DNA of 64,000 bases from Pseudarthrobacter sp. NIBRBAC000502770 (lineage in GTDB: Bacteria > Actinomycetota > Actinomycetes > Actinomycetales > Micrococcaceae). Of this stretch, positions 21,607 to 31,497 are shown in pieces. The first letter of the stretch is position 1, and the number at the start of each line of letters is the position of its first letter. The translations under genes were made by a program, and so were the position numbers. The stretch is from contig NZ_CP041198.1 in assembly GCF_006517815.1 (NCBI RefSeq), positions 1 through 64,000 on the forward strand, in the 5' to 3' direction. Below the pieces are notes generated by a model that searched no databases, had not been told where the DNA came from, and worked only from the letters and a program-made list of their open reading frames with translations.

Positions 21607-22542
21607 TCAGGCCACGTCTGCCAACGGTTCCCCCAGCCGCCTCAGACGCTTCCTCGCTGCCGTTTCGCTGGGACCCCTCCGCCTCAGCGGGCCGCCCAAA
21701 GCAAAATGGACGACGACGAGCACGGCTTTGGTTGCCAGCCGGACCGGCAGTGGAAACGGGCCCAGCCGTGGAACCGAAAGTCCCAGCATGTCCCGGTACC
21801 GGGGTTCCAGGCTGTACACGGCACCAGCAAACAGGATCCGGTAGCCGGGCTTCAGCAGGGGATGCAGCGGCGCATTGCGGATGAACTCCACAGTTTCCTT
21901 GACCCGGGCGTCCGCGCGCAGTTCGCCCCCTGCGTTCCACCGTTCCAGCTGGCCGTGCAGCTGTGCTTCCGTCAGCGGCGGGTCTTCCACTCCCATCAGC
22001 GTCCCGGCCTGGGCCCACTGCCGGACGTACGCGTCCGTGCCGCCCGGGATGGGCTTGCCCCAGATCTTGTGGGCTGCGAGGAAGCCATCGGTAAAGGCCA
22101 GATGGATCCAACCGGCCAGTCCGGGATCGTTCGCACTGTAGGGGCGTACACCGCCGTCGTTGTCCTGGTAGTTGCCTTGGACGGGCTCATGCAGGCGGCG
22201 GACACGCCGGGTTGCCTCCTCCGCGGCCGCCGTGGACCCATAGGTCACCGTGAAGATCCAGCGGATGGTGTTGGCCAGCCGGCGCAGGGGATCGTCGCGG
22301 AAGTTGGAGTGCTCGTGGACCCCCGCCAGCGCGCCCGGATGCAGCGACTGCATCAGCAGCGTGCGGATGCCACCCACGATGGGCGTCATGGAGCCGTGCA
22401 CCGCCCAAACGGCGGATCCGGGCAGGTGGTAGCCGGGGTCGTCCCCTTCGGCCAGCTTCAGCGTCCAGTCCGGCGGGGCGTCGGCCCTGCCGGAGAACGT
22501 CTTTTTGATCTCGTCCTGCCATGTACGAAGGACATTGCGCAT
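21607..22542 (-). CDS. oxygenase MpaB family protein (DUF2236)
   Basis: 311-aa protein from ATG 22542. Family features: GSAVWAVHGSMTPIVGGIRT, LLMQSLHPGALAGVHEHSNF, RLANTIRWIFTVTYGSTAAA with the conserved R-x-x-x-T-x-x-Y region, and the later DPGLAGWIHLAFTDGFLAAH. MpaB/latex-clearing-type proteins use heme for oxygenation. Actinobacterial members have mostly unknown substrates. Longer upstream starts exist but give an unconserved N terminus. It is the first host gene beyond the prophage. Confidence 0.85.
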   Translation of the reverse strand: MRNVLRTWQDEIKKTFSGRADAPPDWTLKLAEGDDPGYHLPGSAVWAVHGSMTPIVGGIRTLLMQSLHPGALAGVHEHSNFRDDPLRRLANTIRWIFTVTYGSTAAAEEATRRVRRLHEPVQGNYQDNDGGVRPYSANDPGLAGWIHLAFTDGFLAAHKIWGKPIPGGTDAYVRQWAQAGTLMGVEDPPLTEAQLHGQLERWNAGGELRADARVKETVEFIRNAPLHPLLKPGYRILFAGAVYSLEPRYRDMLGLSVPRLGPFPLPVRLATKAVLVVVHFALGGPLRRRGPSETAARKRLRRLGEPLADVA

Positions 22543-22727
22543 GAGACATTGTTGCCCATTTCCGGCGGCACGGCCGCTCCGGTGGTGAAGCGCGGCCTCC
22601 CACCCCCTAACGGCCCACAAAAAACCCGCATAGTCCGGCTTTGGGGTTTCCACCCCCGCGGTCCTGTGGTCCCATGGGACATACCGTCGCGACAACGCGC
22701 GGCAGGCCACGTCCTGGAGTCAGTGAA

Positions 22728-24407
22728 TTGGGCAAGAATTCCGTGCCCGGCAACCGCAAGCCGGACCAGCGCAGCCTTCCCCCGGTGGCCCGTGCCGTCG
22801 CCGCTGCCGGTGTCCTGGCGGCATCCGTTTATGCCGTAAACCTTTCCGCCGGCTCCGGGGAGCGGCCGCAGTTTGCGCGGTCGGTTTCCGAAGCAGGGAC
22901 CACCCCCGGTGCGGCTGCCATGGACGGAATTTTTGGAACCATAAGCGGCCACGAACCGGACAGCGCACCTGCTTCGTCCACGGCAGACCATGTGGGTGCC
23001 GCGCCCCATCCTGCCGCCATCCTTTCCAGTCCCCAGGCCACGTTGGCGTTCCCGCGCACGGCAATCGGCGGCGCCGACCAGGGTACAGCGGCCGCCCTGA
23101 CTGTTGGCCCTGCGGGCGCGGGCAGGCCGTTGGCCGGATTCCTGATGGCACCCCTGCAACTCCTGTATCCGAGTTCGCCGTTCGGTTTCCGGGTGAGCCC
23201 GATCAGTGGGTCGGCGGGGGACTTCCACCTGGGACAGGATTACGCAGCGCCGTGCGGGACACCGGTTTACGCAGCTGATTCCGGCGTCGTGCGGGCAGCC
23301 GGCTGGCACCCCTGGGGAGGCGGCAACCGGATAGAGATTGACCACGGCGACGGGCTCATGACTACCTACAACCATCTGGAATCGATCGGCGTACACACCG
23401 GCGACCAGGTACGGGTGGGGCAGGTGATCGCCCGCGTAGGCACCACCGGATGGTCCACGGGCTGCCACCTGCATTTTGAAGCCGTCCTGAACGGCCGTTA
23501 CACCAACCCCCTGAGATGGACATTCCTCCAGCTCCGGGCGGTGAACCAGTCCTTCCCGGCTGACATGGTTTCCTATGCGCCGGGCACGGGGTTGTCCGGC
23601 GGCCGGATCAGCTGGACCATTCCCCTCCAGGTCGATCCGGGTGATGGACTCCCCGCAGCCGGCCTGCAGGCTTCGCCCTTCCCGCCGCTCCCGGTCCCGG
23701 GGCCGGGGCCGTCGCCGTCGCCGTCCCAACCGACGGGCGTTGTGCTGCCGCCACCCGACGTGCAATTGACGACGACGGCCCCGCCAACTGCGGAACCGGC
23801 GGGCAGTGCCGCGCCGCCGCCGTCCGATCCGGCAAGCCCGCCGCCGTCGCCTACGGATCCTGCGACGACTGACCCGACAAAACCTTCACCGTCGCCCACG
23901 TCGCCCTCGTCGCCGACGGATCCTGCGCCGTCTGATCCTGCGACGACTGACCCGGCAAGCCCGCCGCCGTCGCCTACGCCCGTCCAGCCCGAACCCGCGC
24001 CGACGGAACCCGCACCGACGGAACCTGCGACGACTGACCCGGCAATCCCGCCGCCGTCGCCTACGCCCGTCCAGCCCGAACCCGCGCCGACGGAACCCGC
24101 ACCGACGGAACCCGCACCGACGGAACCTGCGCCGTCTGATCCTGTAAGCCCGCCGCCGTCGCCTACGCCCGTCCAGCCCGAACCCGCCTCCGTGGGGCCG
24201 GCACCTGTCGAACCGGCCCCTGCGCCCGTCGCTGTTGAGCCCGTTCCTGTGCCGGTTCCCGTTGAACCTGCCCCGGCACCGGTGCCTGTTGACCCCGCCC
24301 CCATCACCACCACGCCTGAACCCGAGCCAACCGTTCCAGCCGCGGAACCCACCCCGGCGCCAACTCCCACCGTGACCGAGCCATCCCCAACGGCACCCCC
24401 GCCCTAG
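22728..24407 (+). CDS. secreted M23 metallopeptidase with Pro-rich repeat tail
   Basis: About 559 aa. The start is uncertain. TTG 22728 has a GGAG RBS, and earlier in-frame ATGs (22674, 22641) are possible. A hydrophobic N-terminal segment (VARAVAAAGVLAASVYAVNL) acts as export signal or anchor. The LytM-type domain has its zinc ligands: FHLGQDYAAPCG (about residue 166) and TGCHLHFEAVLNG (HLH, about 246), so it should be active. After about residue 318 comes a 240-residue Pro/Thr/Glu/Ala tail with repeats such as PEPAPTEPAPTEPA. It probably cuts peptidoglycan cross-links in the cell wall. The tail may span or bind the wall. Confidence 0.85.
   Translation: MGKNSVPGNRKPDQRSLPPVARAVAAAGVLAASVYAVNLSAGSGERPQFARSVSEAGTTPGAAAMDGIFGTISGHEPDSAPASSTADHVGAAPHPAAILSSPQATLAFPRTAIGGADQGTAAALTVGPAGAGRPLAGFLMAPLQLLYPSSPFGFRVSPISGSAGDFHLGQDYAAPCGTPVYAADSGVVRAAGWHPWGGGNRIEIDHGDGLMTTYNHLESIGVHTGDQVRVGQVIARVGTTGWSTGCHLHFEAVLNGRYTNPLRWTFLQLRAVNQSFPADMVSYAPGTGLSGGRISWTIPLQVDPGDGLPAAGLQASPFPPLPVPGPGPSPSPSQPTGVVLPPPDVQLTTTAPPTAEPAGSAAPPPSDPASPPPSPTDPATTDPTKPSPSPTSPSSPTDPAPSDPATTDPASPPPSPTPVQPEPAPTEPAPTEPATTDPAIPPPSPTPVQPEPAPTEPAPTEPAPTEPAPSDPVSPPPSPTPVQPEPASVGPAPVEPAPAPVAVEPVPVPVPVEPAPAPVPVDPAPITTTPEPEPTVPAAEPTPAPTPTVTEPSPTAPPP
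23690..24400 (+). repeat. Pro-rich coding tandem repeats in the M23 gene
   Basis: Degenerate units coding SPPPSPTPVQPEPAPTEPA recur, with exact copies of CGACGGAACCCGCACCGACG type. They are probably unstable in length. Confidence 0.7.
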
Positions 24408-24459
24408 AAATTTTCTCCTCCGGACCCGTACGGTCCGCCGCCGGCAACGAATTCCCTGC

Positions 24460-24972
24460 ATGAGCAATTTCCTGCTGTCGCGCAGCCCGCGACCCCTCTA
24501 TCCCATCCCGCTGATCCTGAACGACGGCACCAGGACACATTTCGGCCAGTTCAAAGGGAAGGTGGTTTTGGTGGTCAACGTGGCCTCGAACTGCGGCTTC
24601 ACGCGGCAGTACGCCGCGCTGGAAGCGCTGTACGGGAAGTTCCGCGACCGCGGGTTCGAGGTCCTGGGGGTTCCGTGCAACCAGTTCGCGGGGCAGGAGC
24701 CGGGAACCGACAGCGACATCGCGGACTTCTGCGAACGGAATTTCGGTGTCACGTTCACCCTGACGGCCAAAGCCGAGGTCCGCGGCCGCAACCAGCACCT
24801 GCTCTATTCAGAGCTCACCAAGTTCAAGACCGGGCTGCTGCCGGGGCTGGTGAAGTGGAATTTCGAGAAGTTCCTGGTCAACCGCGAGGGGGACGTGGTG
24901 GCCCGGTTCGCCCCTACGGTCGAACCAGACTCGGAAGAGGTGACGGGCGCCATCGAACACGCACTGGGATAA
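24460..24972 (+). CDS. glutathione peroxidase family protein
   Basis: 170 aa. The catalytic set is visible: Cys in VVNVASNCGFTRQY, Gln in VPCNQFAGQEPGTD, and Trp/Asn in LVKWNFEKFLVNREG. The peroxidatic residue is Cys, so it is probably a thioredoxin-dependent thiol peroxidase reducing peroxides in the cytoplasm. It starts 52 nt after the M23 gene. Confidence 0.92.
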   Translation: MSNFLLSRSPRPLYPIPLILNDGTRTHFGQFKGKVVLVVNVASNCGFTRQYAALEALYGKFRDRGFEVLGVPCNQFAGQEPGTDSDIADFCERNFGVTFTLTAKAEVRGRNQHLLYSELTKFKTGLLPGLVKWNFEKFLVNREGDVVARFAPTVEPDSEEVTGAIEHALG

Positions 24973-25133
24973 ACGGGCAGCGGGCCGAATGCGGGCCGGC
25001 AAAAGCGCAGTTCTTTTAACTTTTTCCACATCAGCCACGGCGATTTACCCCATGTTTGCCAAATGTCTGATTGGATAAATATTACTGAAGGGTACAAGGG
25101 AAGAACGGCTTCCCACCAACCATAGAGGTAGCA

Positions 25134-26060
25134 ATGGAGCACATCGAGGCCGAACACCCCCGGCCACGCCACTTCCTACTCCACCTGAGCGATCCCCACC
25201 TGTTGGGAGGTCCGGAACCCCTCTACGGAATCGTCGACAGCGAGGCCAGGCTTGCCCAGCTGTTCGACGAAGTCAAAGCGTCCGGCGCCCGGCCTGAGGC
25301 TGTCATCTTCACCGGTGACCTCGCCGACAAGGGTGACGCTGAGGCCTATGTAAAGCTGCGGGCCATCGTTGAGCCGGCCTGCAAGGAACTCGGGGCCCAG
25401 GTCATCTGGGCCATGGGAAACCATGACGACCGCGCCAACTTCCGCCGGGGGCTGCTGGACCAGCCGGGCAGTGACGAACCCGTGGACCACAGTTACTTCA
25501 TCAATGGCCTGCGTGTCATTACCCTGGACACCACTGTGCCCGGGTTCCACCACGGCGAACTGAGCCCGGCGCAGCTGGAGTGGCTGGCCCGCCAGCTGGA
25601 AACCCCTGCTCCGGACGGAACCATCCTCGCGATGCACCACCCCCCGGTCCCGTCGGTGCTGGACCTTTCGGTACTCGTGGAACTGCGCGACCAGGCTTCG
25701 CTGGCGGCGGTGGTGCGCAATTCGGACGTCCGCACCATCCTGGCCGGACACCTGCACTACTCCACCACCGCGAGCTTTGCGGGCGTGCCTGTCTCGGTCG
25801 CTTCGGCCTCGTGCTACACCCAGGACCTGAACGTCCCTGTGGGTGGAACGCGCGGCCAGGACGGCGGCCAGGCGTTCAACCTGGTACACGTGTACGAACA
25901 CACCATTGTGCACTCCGTGGTGCCCTTGGGCAGTGCGCCCACGGTGGGCGAATATGTCTCCCCGGAAGAGACGGCCCGGAGGCTGCAGGCTGCAGGGGTC
26001 CGGATTCCGGAGACCACCAAGCGCGGCAGCACCAAGCTGGGCGCACCCAGCCGGCGCTAA
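25134..26060 (+). CDS. CpdA-like metallophosphoesterase
   Basis: 308 aa. The metal-binding motifs appear in order: [10 protein letters not shown] (DxH), [10 protein letters not shown] (GDxxD), WAMGNHDDR (GNHD), [10 protein letters not shown] and [10 protein letters not shown] (GHxH). This is the set of class III cyclic-nucleotide phosphodiesterases. Cyclic AMP is a possible substrate, though family members also act on other phosphodiesters. RBS AGAGGTAGCA precedes the ATG. The preceding 160 nt contains no gene. Confidence 0.88.
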   Translation: MEHIEAEHPRPRHFLLHLSDPHLLGGPEPLYGIVDSEARLAQLFDEVKASGARPEAVIFTGDLADKGDAEAYVKLRAIVEPACKELGAQVIWAMGNHDDRANFRRGLLDQPGSDEPVDHSYFINGLRVITLDTTVPGFHHGELSPAQLEWLARQLETPAPDGTILAMHHPPVPSVLDLSVLVELRDQASLAAVVRNSDVRTILAGHLHYSTTASFAGVPVSVASASCYTQDLNVPVGGTRGQDGGQAFNLVHVYEHTIVHSVVPLGSAPTVGEYVSPEETARRLQAAGVRIPETTKRGSTKLGAPSRR

Positions 26061-26114
26061 CACGGTTGCTCCGGCCGGCCCGGCTACCGGACCGGCCGGA
26101 GCGATGCGTGCGGC

Positions 26115-27752
26115 CTACTTTTCCCAGGGCGCCCTGATAGGAAAGTACCGTTCCAGGAAGTCGGTCACCACTTCAGCCCGCTCGTCCGCGCTGACCTCAG
26201 GAAAGCTGCCGTCGTTCAGGCAGAAGAAATCCATGTTCCGCTTGGCCAGCAGCTTGGGCAGGTACTTCAGGCCCGAGCGCATGGTGGTGTCCACGTAACG
26301 CACCTTTGCCGCCGTCTGAGTGACGGCTCGGCCCGTAAGCAGGGCGTAATAGTGGTAGAAGGAGTTGGTCACGGAGATGTTGTCCGCTGCCCGGAATCGG
26401 CTGGCAGCGGTCTTGCGGAACTCTTCCGGGAATTCCTCCTCCATCTGGTCCACGACGCTGCGCCGCAGCGGCGCGGCCGTATGCTCTAGGTGCCGGGTGG
26501 TGATCCGGCCGAACCGGTTCCACAGGAGTTTGCGGTTTACCCGGGCGGCGTTTTCGAACCCGCTGCGTTCGGCGTCGTTCTCGCCCAGGCCGATCCTTGT
26601 TTCAGCCTCGATGAACTTGGTGATGCCTCCGGGGGTGAAGAACATGTCCGGGCCCACCGGCCGGCCGAAGAACATGTCGTCGTTGGAGTAGAGGAAGTGC
26701 TCGGACAGCCCTTCGATGTTGTGCAGCTGGCACTCCACGGCCTGCGAGTTGTGCGTTGGCAGCACCGAGGGATCGGAGAAGAACTCCTCGCTGCGGACGA
26801 TCGTGACGGACGGGTGGTCCGCCAGCCAGGCAGGCGCGGGGGAGTCCGTGGCGATGAAGATGCGCCGGATCCACGGTGCAAACATGTACACGGACCGCAG
26901 CGCGTACTTGAGTTCGTTGATCTGCCGGAACCGGGCCTCGTGGTCGTCGCCTTCGCCCAGGACATGTCCCTTTTGCTGGGCGCGGCGGGCCGCGATGTAT
27001 TCGGGGGAGCTGCCGTCCACCCAGGAGAACACGATGTCGATGTCGAAACTGATGTCGCTGGCGTGGTCAGCGAACATGTTCTCGATGGTGGGCCAGGTGT
27101 GCCCGTACCGTTCCACGGTGCCGCGGACCGCATCCTGGCGCAGCAGCGTCCGGCGCGTCAGCGAGTTCTCGATGGGGAGGATCAGCTGCTCGCCCTCAAA
27201 GGCCCACAGCTCGATCTGGACGCCGGCTGAGGCGCCGAACTCAAAGCCGCCCACCGGTTCCACCCGCGGCCGGTAGAGGCGGAAGATGCGTCCCTGCCGG
27301 TTGGGCGAGAGCTCTCCGTCCGCCACCAGGACGGAAGTCTTCTTCTTGGCGTCCACGGTCATCGAGTAGAAGGGTTCGTCCCGGCAGGCATCCACCAAGG
27401 CGGCCCGGAGCTTCTTCCGGTCCTTCCAGTCCAGGGCCACCACGGGCCTGTCGTTGTTGCCGCGGACCAGGAGGTACGAAAGGCCGGCGTTGGCCAGGAC
27501 GTTGCGCAGGAACAGCAGGTCTTCCACCATGGCCTGGTACGGAGTCCTGGTGTCGTTGATCAGGGCGTAGCGGCCCTTGTGCCGGATGACGTCGGGTCGG
27601 TGCTTGAGGCGTTGCTCAGCCGCTGCCGATGTGATTTCGGCGTGAAATTGTTCTTCCACGGACGCTTGGGCGCCGTAGTAAACCTCGTCCTGGACCGGTG
27701 CTTCTGTAATGGTGGTCTCCGTGCTGGTGGTGGTGGGCATTCTTACCTGCAT
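26115..27752 (-). CDS. Stealth family sugar-phosphate transferase
   Basis: 545 aa. Stealth conserved regions are present: CR1 DIVFSWVDGSSPEY (about residues 240-253), CR2 LKYALRSVYMFAPWIRRIFI and then LYSNDDMFFGRPVGPDMFFT, CR3 NRKLLWNRFGRITTRHLEHT, and CR4 near NDGSFPEV. These enzymes transfer hexose-1-phosphate in capsule and teichoic-type polymers. The N-terminal 230 residues are an extra region common in actinobacterial members. It probably acts in surface polysaccharide synthesis. Confidence 0.9.
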   Translation of the reverse strand: MQVRMPTTTSTETTITEAPVQDEVYYGAQASVEEQFHAEITSAAAEQRLKHRPDVIRHKGRYALINDTRTPYQAMVEDLLFLRNVLANAGLSYLLVRGNNDRPVVALDWKDRKKLRAALVDACRDEPFYSMTVDAKKKTSVLVADGELSPNRQGRIFRLYRPRVEPVGGFEFGASAGVQIELWAFEGEQLILPIENSLTRRTLLRQDAVRGTVERYGHTWPTIENMFADHASDISFDIDIVFSWVDGSSPEYIAARRAQQKGHVLGEGDDHEARFRQINELKYALRSVYMFAPWIRRIFIATDSPAPAWLADHPSVTIVRSEEFFSDPSVLPTHNSQAVECQLHNIEGLSEHFLYSNDDMFFGRPVGPDMFFTPGGITKFIEAETRIGLGENDAERSGFENAARVNRKLLWNRFGRITTRHLEHTAAPLRRSVVDQMEEEFPEEFRKTAASRFRAADNISVTNSFYHYYALLTGRAVTQTAAKVRYVDTTMRSGLKYLPKLLAKRNMDFFCLNDGSFPEVSADERAEVVTDFLERYFPIRAPWEK

Positions 27753-27828
27753 GATAGTCCTGCCCGGGTAACGGAAGGTTTCCGGGTAACTTGGCGGGCG
27801 GCAGGCCGCTTGTCCGCCCGGCAGCGGC

Positions 27829-28758
27829 TCAGGCGCCCAGCGCGTCGCGCCATGCGTGCAGGAAGGCTCCGCCGGCGTCGTCGTGGATCACTGTGTCCTC
27901 CAGCCCCAGGTCCGCTGCCGTCAGTACCGGATACGGCTTGCTGGGAATGCCGTCCGCCGGGCGCACGTCGACGTGCTTCACGGGGTGGTCGTTGTGGTGC
28001 AGCCAGTCCGCCATGGCGTAATCGGTGCGGGAATCGCCCACTGTCCGCCACGCCTGGGGCGTAATGCCCTGCGCTGCGAGGAGTTCCACCGCGCGGCTGG
28101 CGCCCAGGTCCTTGCCCAGCCGCACCGACTCAATGTCCGTGGAAATAATGGTGGGATCCACCCGGTAGTCCACCTCGTCGTCGGAATCTGGTGCGTGGTG
28201 GTCGAGCCGGACAACACCCAACCCGTGCCGTGCCATGAGCTCCACGGCCTCCGCATCAAACAGTTTCTGCTCGGCCAGGTAGTCGGCGCTGGGCACGTTG
28301 ATGTGCTGCTCCACGGACACCATGGCGCGCTTGGTCTCGTCAAAGAACATGTGGGCGGCATAGTCCTCCGCCACCAGCCGGCGGATGTCATCCCCGTACG
28401 CTGCCGGAACGGCGAGTTCCCGGTCCACGTGGATGGGGCCGGGGCCGGCGGACGTATAGCTGAACCAGACCGCGCCCTTTTCGCAGATGGCATGGATGAC
28501 GGTTCCCGCCGGAATGCCGGCCGCGATCATGGGTTCCATGACCTGCTCGCGGATAAAGGCGTCGGAACGGCCGGTATTGAAGATGACCGGGATGCCGGCA
28601 GCCGCGAGGGCCACCAGGTCAAGGATGATGCCGGGCTTGACGTCACGTGTCACCGGGCTGGCCACCGGGCCGTCCACGTCCAGCAGGAGGGCCAGCGGCG
28701 GCGCCGCCGGCTGGCTGGTTCCGGGCGCGGACACGGCAGGGGACTCGGAGACTGTCAT
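27829..28758 (-). CDS. HAD-superfamily hydrolase
   Basis: 309 aa. Motif I LALLLDVDGPVASPVTRDVK holds the nucleophilic Asp (DVDG). Motif II is IPVIFNTGRSDAFI. Motif IV is RTVGDSRTDYAMADW (GDSxxD). A long cap separates them. This is a Cof/sucrose-phosphatase-like arrangement. The substrate is unknown. Confidence 0.85.
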   Translation of the reverse strand: MTVSESPAVSAPGTSQPAAPPLALLLDVDGPVASPVTRDVKPGIILDLVALAAAGIPVIFNTGRSDAFIREQVMEPMIAAGIPAGTVIHAICEKGAVWFSYTSAGPGPIHVDRELAVPAAYGDDIRRLVAEDYAAHMFFDETKRAMVSVEQHINVPSADYLAEQKLFDAEAVELMARHGLGVVRLDHHAPDSDDEVDYRVDPTIISTDIESVRLGKDLGASRAVELLAAQGITPQAWRTVGDSRTDYAMADWLHHNDHPVKHVDVRPADGIPSKPYPVLTAADLGLEDTVIHDDAGGAFLHAWRDALGA

Positions 28759-28898
28759 GGGTCCATTCTGTCAGCAGGACCGGGGCCATTCCGCGCCCCC
28801 GGCGCCGGGGGCGCGTGGCAGATGGTCACTGTTTGGCTACAACCTGCCGCGCGCCAGCCCTGCCACTTTCGCTGGGGCACAGGGGTGCCTACTGTTGC

Positions 28899-29201
28899 AT
28901 GGTGATATTCAAAGCTGTGGGCGAGGGCCGCCCTTACCCCGACCATGGTTACAGCACCCCCAAGCAGTGGGCGTCGCTGCCGCCGCGGCCGGTCCGGCTG
29001 GATGAACTGGTGACCACCAAGCGCACCCTGGACCTCGAAGCGCTGCTGGCGGAAGACTCAACATTTTTCGGCGACCTGTTCCCGCACGTCGTGCAGTACC
29101 GGGGGACCCTTTACCTGGAGGACGGCCTCCACAGGGCGGTGCGGACCGCCCTGCACCAGCGCACCGCGATCCATGCCCGGGTCCTGGTTCTTGATGGCTA
29201 G
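28899..29201 (+). CDS. conserved actinobacterial protein, ParB-like core
   Basis: 100 aa. MVIFKAVGEGRPYPDHGYST, then LVTTKRTLDLEALLAEDSTF, FFGDLFPHVVQYRGTLYLED and GLHRAVRTALHQRTAIHARV. The end (YLEDG-HRA-AL) resembles a ParB/sulfiredoxin-like fold, but I do not recognise a function. It overlaps the next gene by 8 nt, a link often seen with LytR-C proteins. Confidence 0.7.
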   Translation: MVIFKAVGEGRPYPDHGYSTPKQWASLPPRPVRLDELVTTKRTLDLEALLAEDSTFFGDLFPHVVQYRGTLYLEDGLHRAVRTALHQRTAIHARVLVLDG

Positions 29202-29868
29202 CAAACGGCCAAAGGATCCGAGCGTCCTGCACGGCCACCACGTCGTTACCGGCCCTGAACTGCGGGCCGCCATGGAGGCGGCGAGGGACGCCGACGAAAC
29301 CGCCCGGGTCCGGCGCCGAGTCCTGCACGGGGTGGTGCTGGTCCTGCTGATCGGCGTGATCGCCGCGGCCATCATCCTTGCCCTGGCCATCATCAACGGC
29401 CGGCTGCATCTGCCCTCCGCGGAGCCCGCCCCGAGCCCGGTGTCATCCTGCCCGCCTTCGATCTACGACTACGTTCCGGCGGACAAGGTCAACCTCAACG
29501 TCTACAACTCCACCAGCCGGCCGGGCCTTGCCCGGTCCGTCGCGGACGAATTCCTTGCACGCAAGTTCGTCGTGGGGAACGTGTCGAACATCAACGCCGG
29601 CTACCGGGGCGTGGCCGCCGTGGTGTCAGGTGCAGCAGGGCATGCGGCGGCATTCACGGTCCAGCGCCATGTGCCCGGCTCGGACTACTTCCAGGACGGA
29701 AGGACCGATGCCAGCGTGGACGTGATCCTGGCACAGGACTACAAGGCACTGACACCGGCGGACCTGGTGGACCAGACCCCCGGCAAGCTCAGTTGCCCGA
29801 GGGAAAGCCGGCGTATCGCGGACACGGACAAGCTGCCCGTGATGCCTGCCGCCGCTCCGACCCGCTGA
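29194..29868 (+). CDS. LytR C-terminal domain protein
   Basis: 224 aa with one membrane span (VLHGVVLVLLIGVIAAAIIL) near residue 50. The exported part has the LytR_C pattern VNLNVYNSTSRPGLARSVAD and later VVVSGAAGHAAAFTV. Proteins of this type are envelope-associated. The N-terminal 40 residues are cytoplasmic. Start ATG 29194 gives an overlap with the preceding gene. Confidence 0.85.
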   Translation: MASKRPKDPSVLHGHHVVTGPELRAAMEAARDADETARVRRRVLHGVVLVLLIGVIAAAIILALAIINGRLHLPSAEPAPSPVSSCPPSIYDYVPADKVNLNVYNSTSRPGLARSVADEFLARKFVVGNVSNINAGYRGVAAVVSGAAGHAAAFTVQRHVPGSDYFQDGRTDASVDVILAQDYKALTPADLVDQTPGKLSCPRESRRIADTDKLPVMPAAAPTR

Positions 29869-29898
29869 CCGAAGCCAGTCGGAAACAGCGGGCCGGAC

Positions 29899-30549
29899 TC
29901 AGCGGGCCACCACCGGAAGCTGGGCGACCTTCACCGGCCGCCCGTCGTCGTCGAACCGTGCGCCGGCGCCCAGCTGGATGAACCGGACGGTCCTGGCCAC
30001 ACGCGCTTCCAGCTCAGCCGGCTCGTCGCTGCCCCGCGCCGCGCTGGAGGACAACGTGCCCAGGATCAGCTGGGACTGCTGGCCCACGTCAGCCACCGGC
30101 AGGTACCCCTGGTCCATGCCGTCGCGCAGGATGCCCTGCAGCAGGACGCTGAGCTCGCCCACATGGTCGGAGAGCTTGGCAAAGGACGACGGCGACAGCA
30201 CCGCCCCCATGGCAGGACCCGGCGGGAGGTGGCGTCGGCTGAGGTCAACCACCTGGGCGCGGACGTACAGGGCCAGCCGTTCCACCGGGTTTGCAATCCG
30301 GTCCAGCGATTCGCGCAGTTCGGAGAGGAACTTCTCGGTCTCGTCAAGGGCGTAGGAGATCAGGAGTTCTTCAATATCGGCGTAGTAGTTATAGACAGCC
30401 GTGCGGCCCACGCCTGCGTGCCGCGCCACGTCCGTCATGGTCAGTCCCGGAAGGCCGTGAGTGAAGAGAAGCTCGCCAAAAGCGGTGAGGATACGTCGCT
30501 GGGTGTCCGCGCGTTGTTCGGCATTGCTCGCCGCTGAAATCCTGGGCAT
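29899..30549 (-). CDS. TetR-family transcriptional regulator
   Basis: 216 aa. The N-terminal HTH is RRILTAFGELLFTHGLPGLT, MTDVARHAGVGRTAVYNYYA. The C-terminal ligand-binding region is not assignable. Convergent with the LytR-C gene and in the same direction as the downstream DsbA-like gene, whose start lies on the far side. A target cannot be named. Confidence 0.9.
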   Translation of the reverse strand: MPRISAASNAEQRADTQRRILTAFGELLFTHGLPGLTMTDVARHAGVGRTAVYNYYADIEELLISYALDETEKFLSELRESLDRIANPVERLALYVRAQVVDLSRRHLPPGPAMGAVLSPSSFAKLSDHVGELSVLLQGILRDGMDQGYLPVADVGQQSQLILGTLSSSAARGSDEPAELEARVARTVRFIQLGAGARFDDDGRPVKVAQLPVVAR

Positions 30550-30584
30550 ACAGACACTTTACCGCGATGTGTCAGTAAAAAGCG

Positions 30585-31283
30585 CTAAACGGCGCACCCG
30601 TCAGGTCCGCAGGCCTCAGCCTCGGAGGAATTGACCAGGACCAGGGGGTTGGCGTCCTGCCATGCCTGGGTGAGGGCAGCGGTGAACGTCTCAGTGGGCT
30701 GGGCGCCGGACAACCCGAACTTGCGGTCGATCACGAAGAACGGGACCCCGCTGATGCCCAGGCCCCGGGCCTCCTCGAAGTCGAACCGGACCTCGTCCGA
30801 GTACTTGTCCGTGGTGAACAGTTCCTCCACCTCGCCTGCCGGCAGGCCGAGATCGTTGCCCAGGGACGCCAGGTACTCCCGGCTCCCGATGTCCTTGCCG
30901 TGCTCGAAGTGGTCGCTGAGGAGGCGTTCCTTGGCGGCGTCCTGGCTGCCGTGGGCTGCCGCAAGGTGGATCAGGCGGTGGGCGGTGAAGCTGTTGGCCA
31001 CCACCACCTGGTCGAACCGGTAGTCAAGGCCCTCGCCCTTTGCCTGCTGGGCCACATGTTCGAACATCTGCGACACCTGCTGGGCGGGCATGCCCTTCCG
31101 GCTGCTCAGGTATTCCAGTTCGGTTCCGTCATAATGCTCCGGCAGTGTGGGATCCAGCTGGTAGCTGCGCCACACCACGTCCACAGCAGCGCGGTGGGGG
31201 AACGCAGCAAGCGCAGCCTCAAACCGGCGCTTGCCGATGAAACACCACGGGCAGGCAACATCTGACCAGATCTCAATCTTCAT
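30585..31283 (-). CDS. DsbA/FrnE family oxidoreductase
   Basis: 232 aa from ATG 31283. MKIEIWSDVACPWCFIGKRR carries the CPWC redox site. YDGTELEYLSSRKGM, NSFTAHRLIHLAAAHG and ISGVPFFVIDRKFGLSGAQP (cis-Pro) are family landmarks. No signal peptide, so cytoplasmic. It ends with extra Cys (ACGPDGCAV). FrnE-type proteins act as thiol isomerases in stress or polyketide metabolism. Confidence 0.9.
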   Translation of the reverse strand: MKIEIWSDVACPWCFIGKRRFEAALAAFPHRAAVDVVWRSYQLDPTLPEHYDGTELEYLSSRKGMPAQQVSQMFEHVAQQAKGEGLDYRFDQVVVANSFTAHRLIHLAAAHGSQDAAKERLLSDHFEHGKDIGSREYLASLGNDLGLPAGEVEELFTTDKYSDEVRFDFEEARGLGISGVPFFVIDRKFGLSGAQPTETFTAALTQAWQDANPLVLVNSSEAEACGPDGCAV

Positions 31284-31497
31284 GCCTTGCACAACCCGGC
31301 TGCCGTTGCCGCCATTCCGGGGCGTGCCGTGAGATGGGGCACATTCAGCCCTTGTGGCCGGGGCGATCCTGGGCAATAGTCGGAGTTAGGCGAAGCAGAC
31401 GCCCTACAAAAATAAAACACCGCGGGACCTCCATGTCCCACGACGGAATATGCCTGGCGGCTGGGGAGCGCGGGCCTCGTTTCCCTGGAGGCCAAGT

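Noticed and set aside
23573..24370. 265-aa Gly-rich antisense ORF over the M23 tail
   Set aside because: Produced by the Pro-codon repeats on the other strand; no start context.
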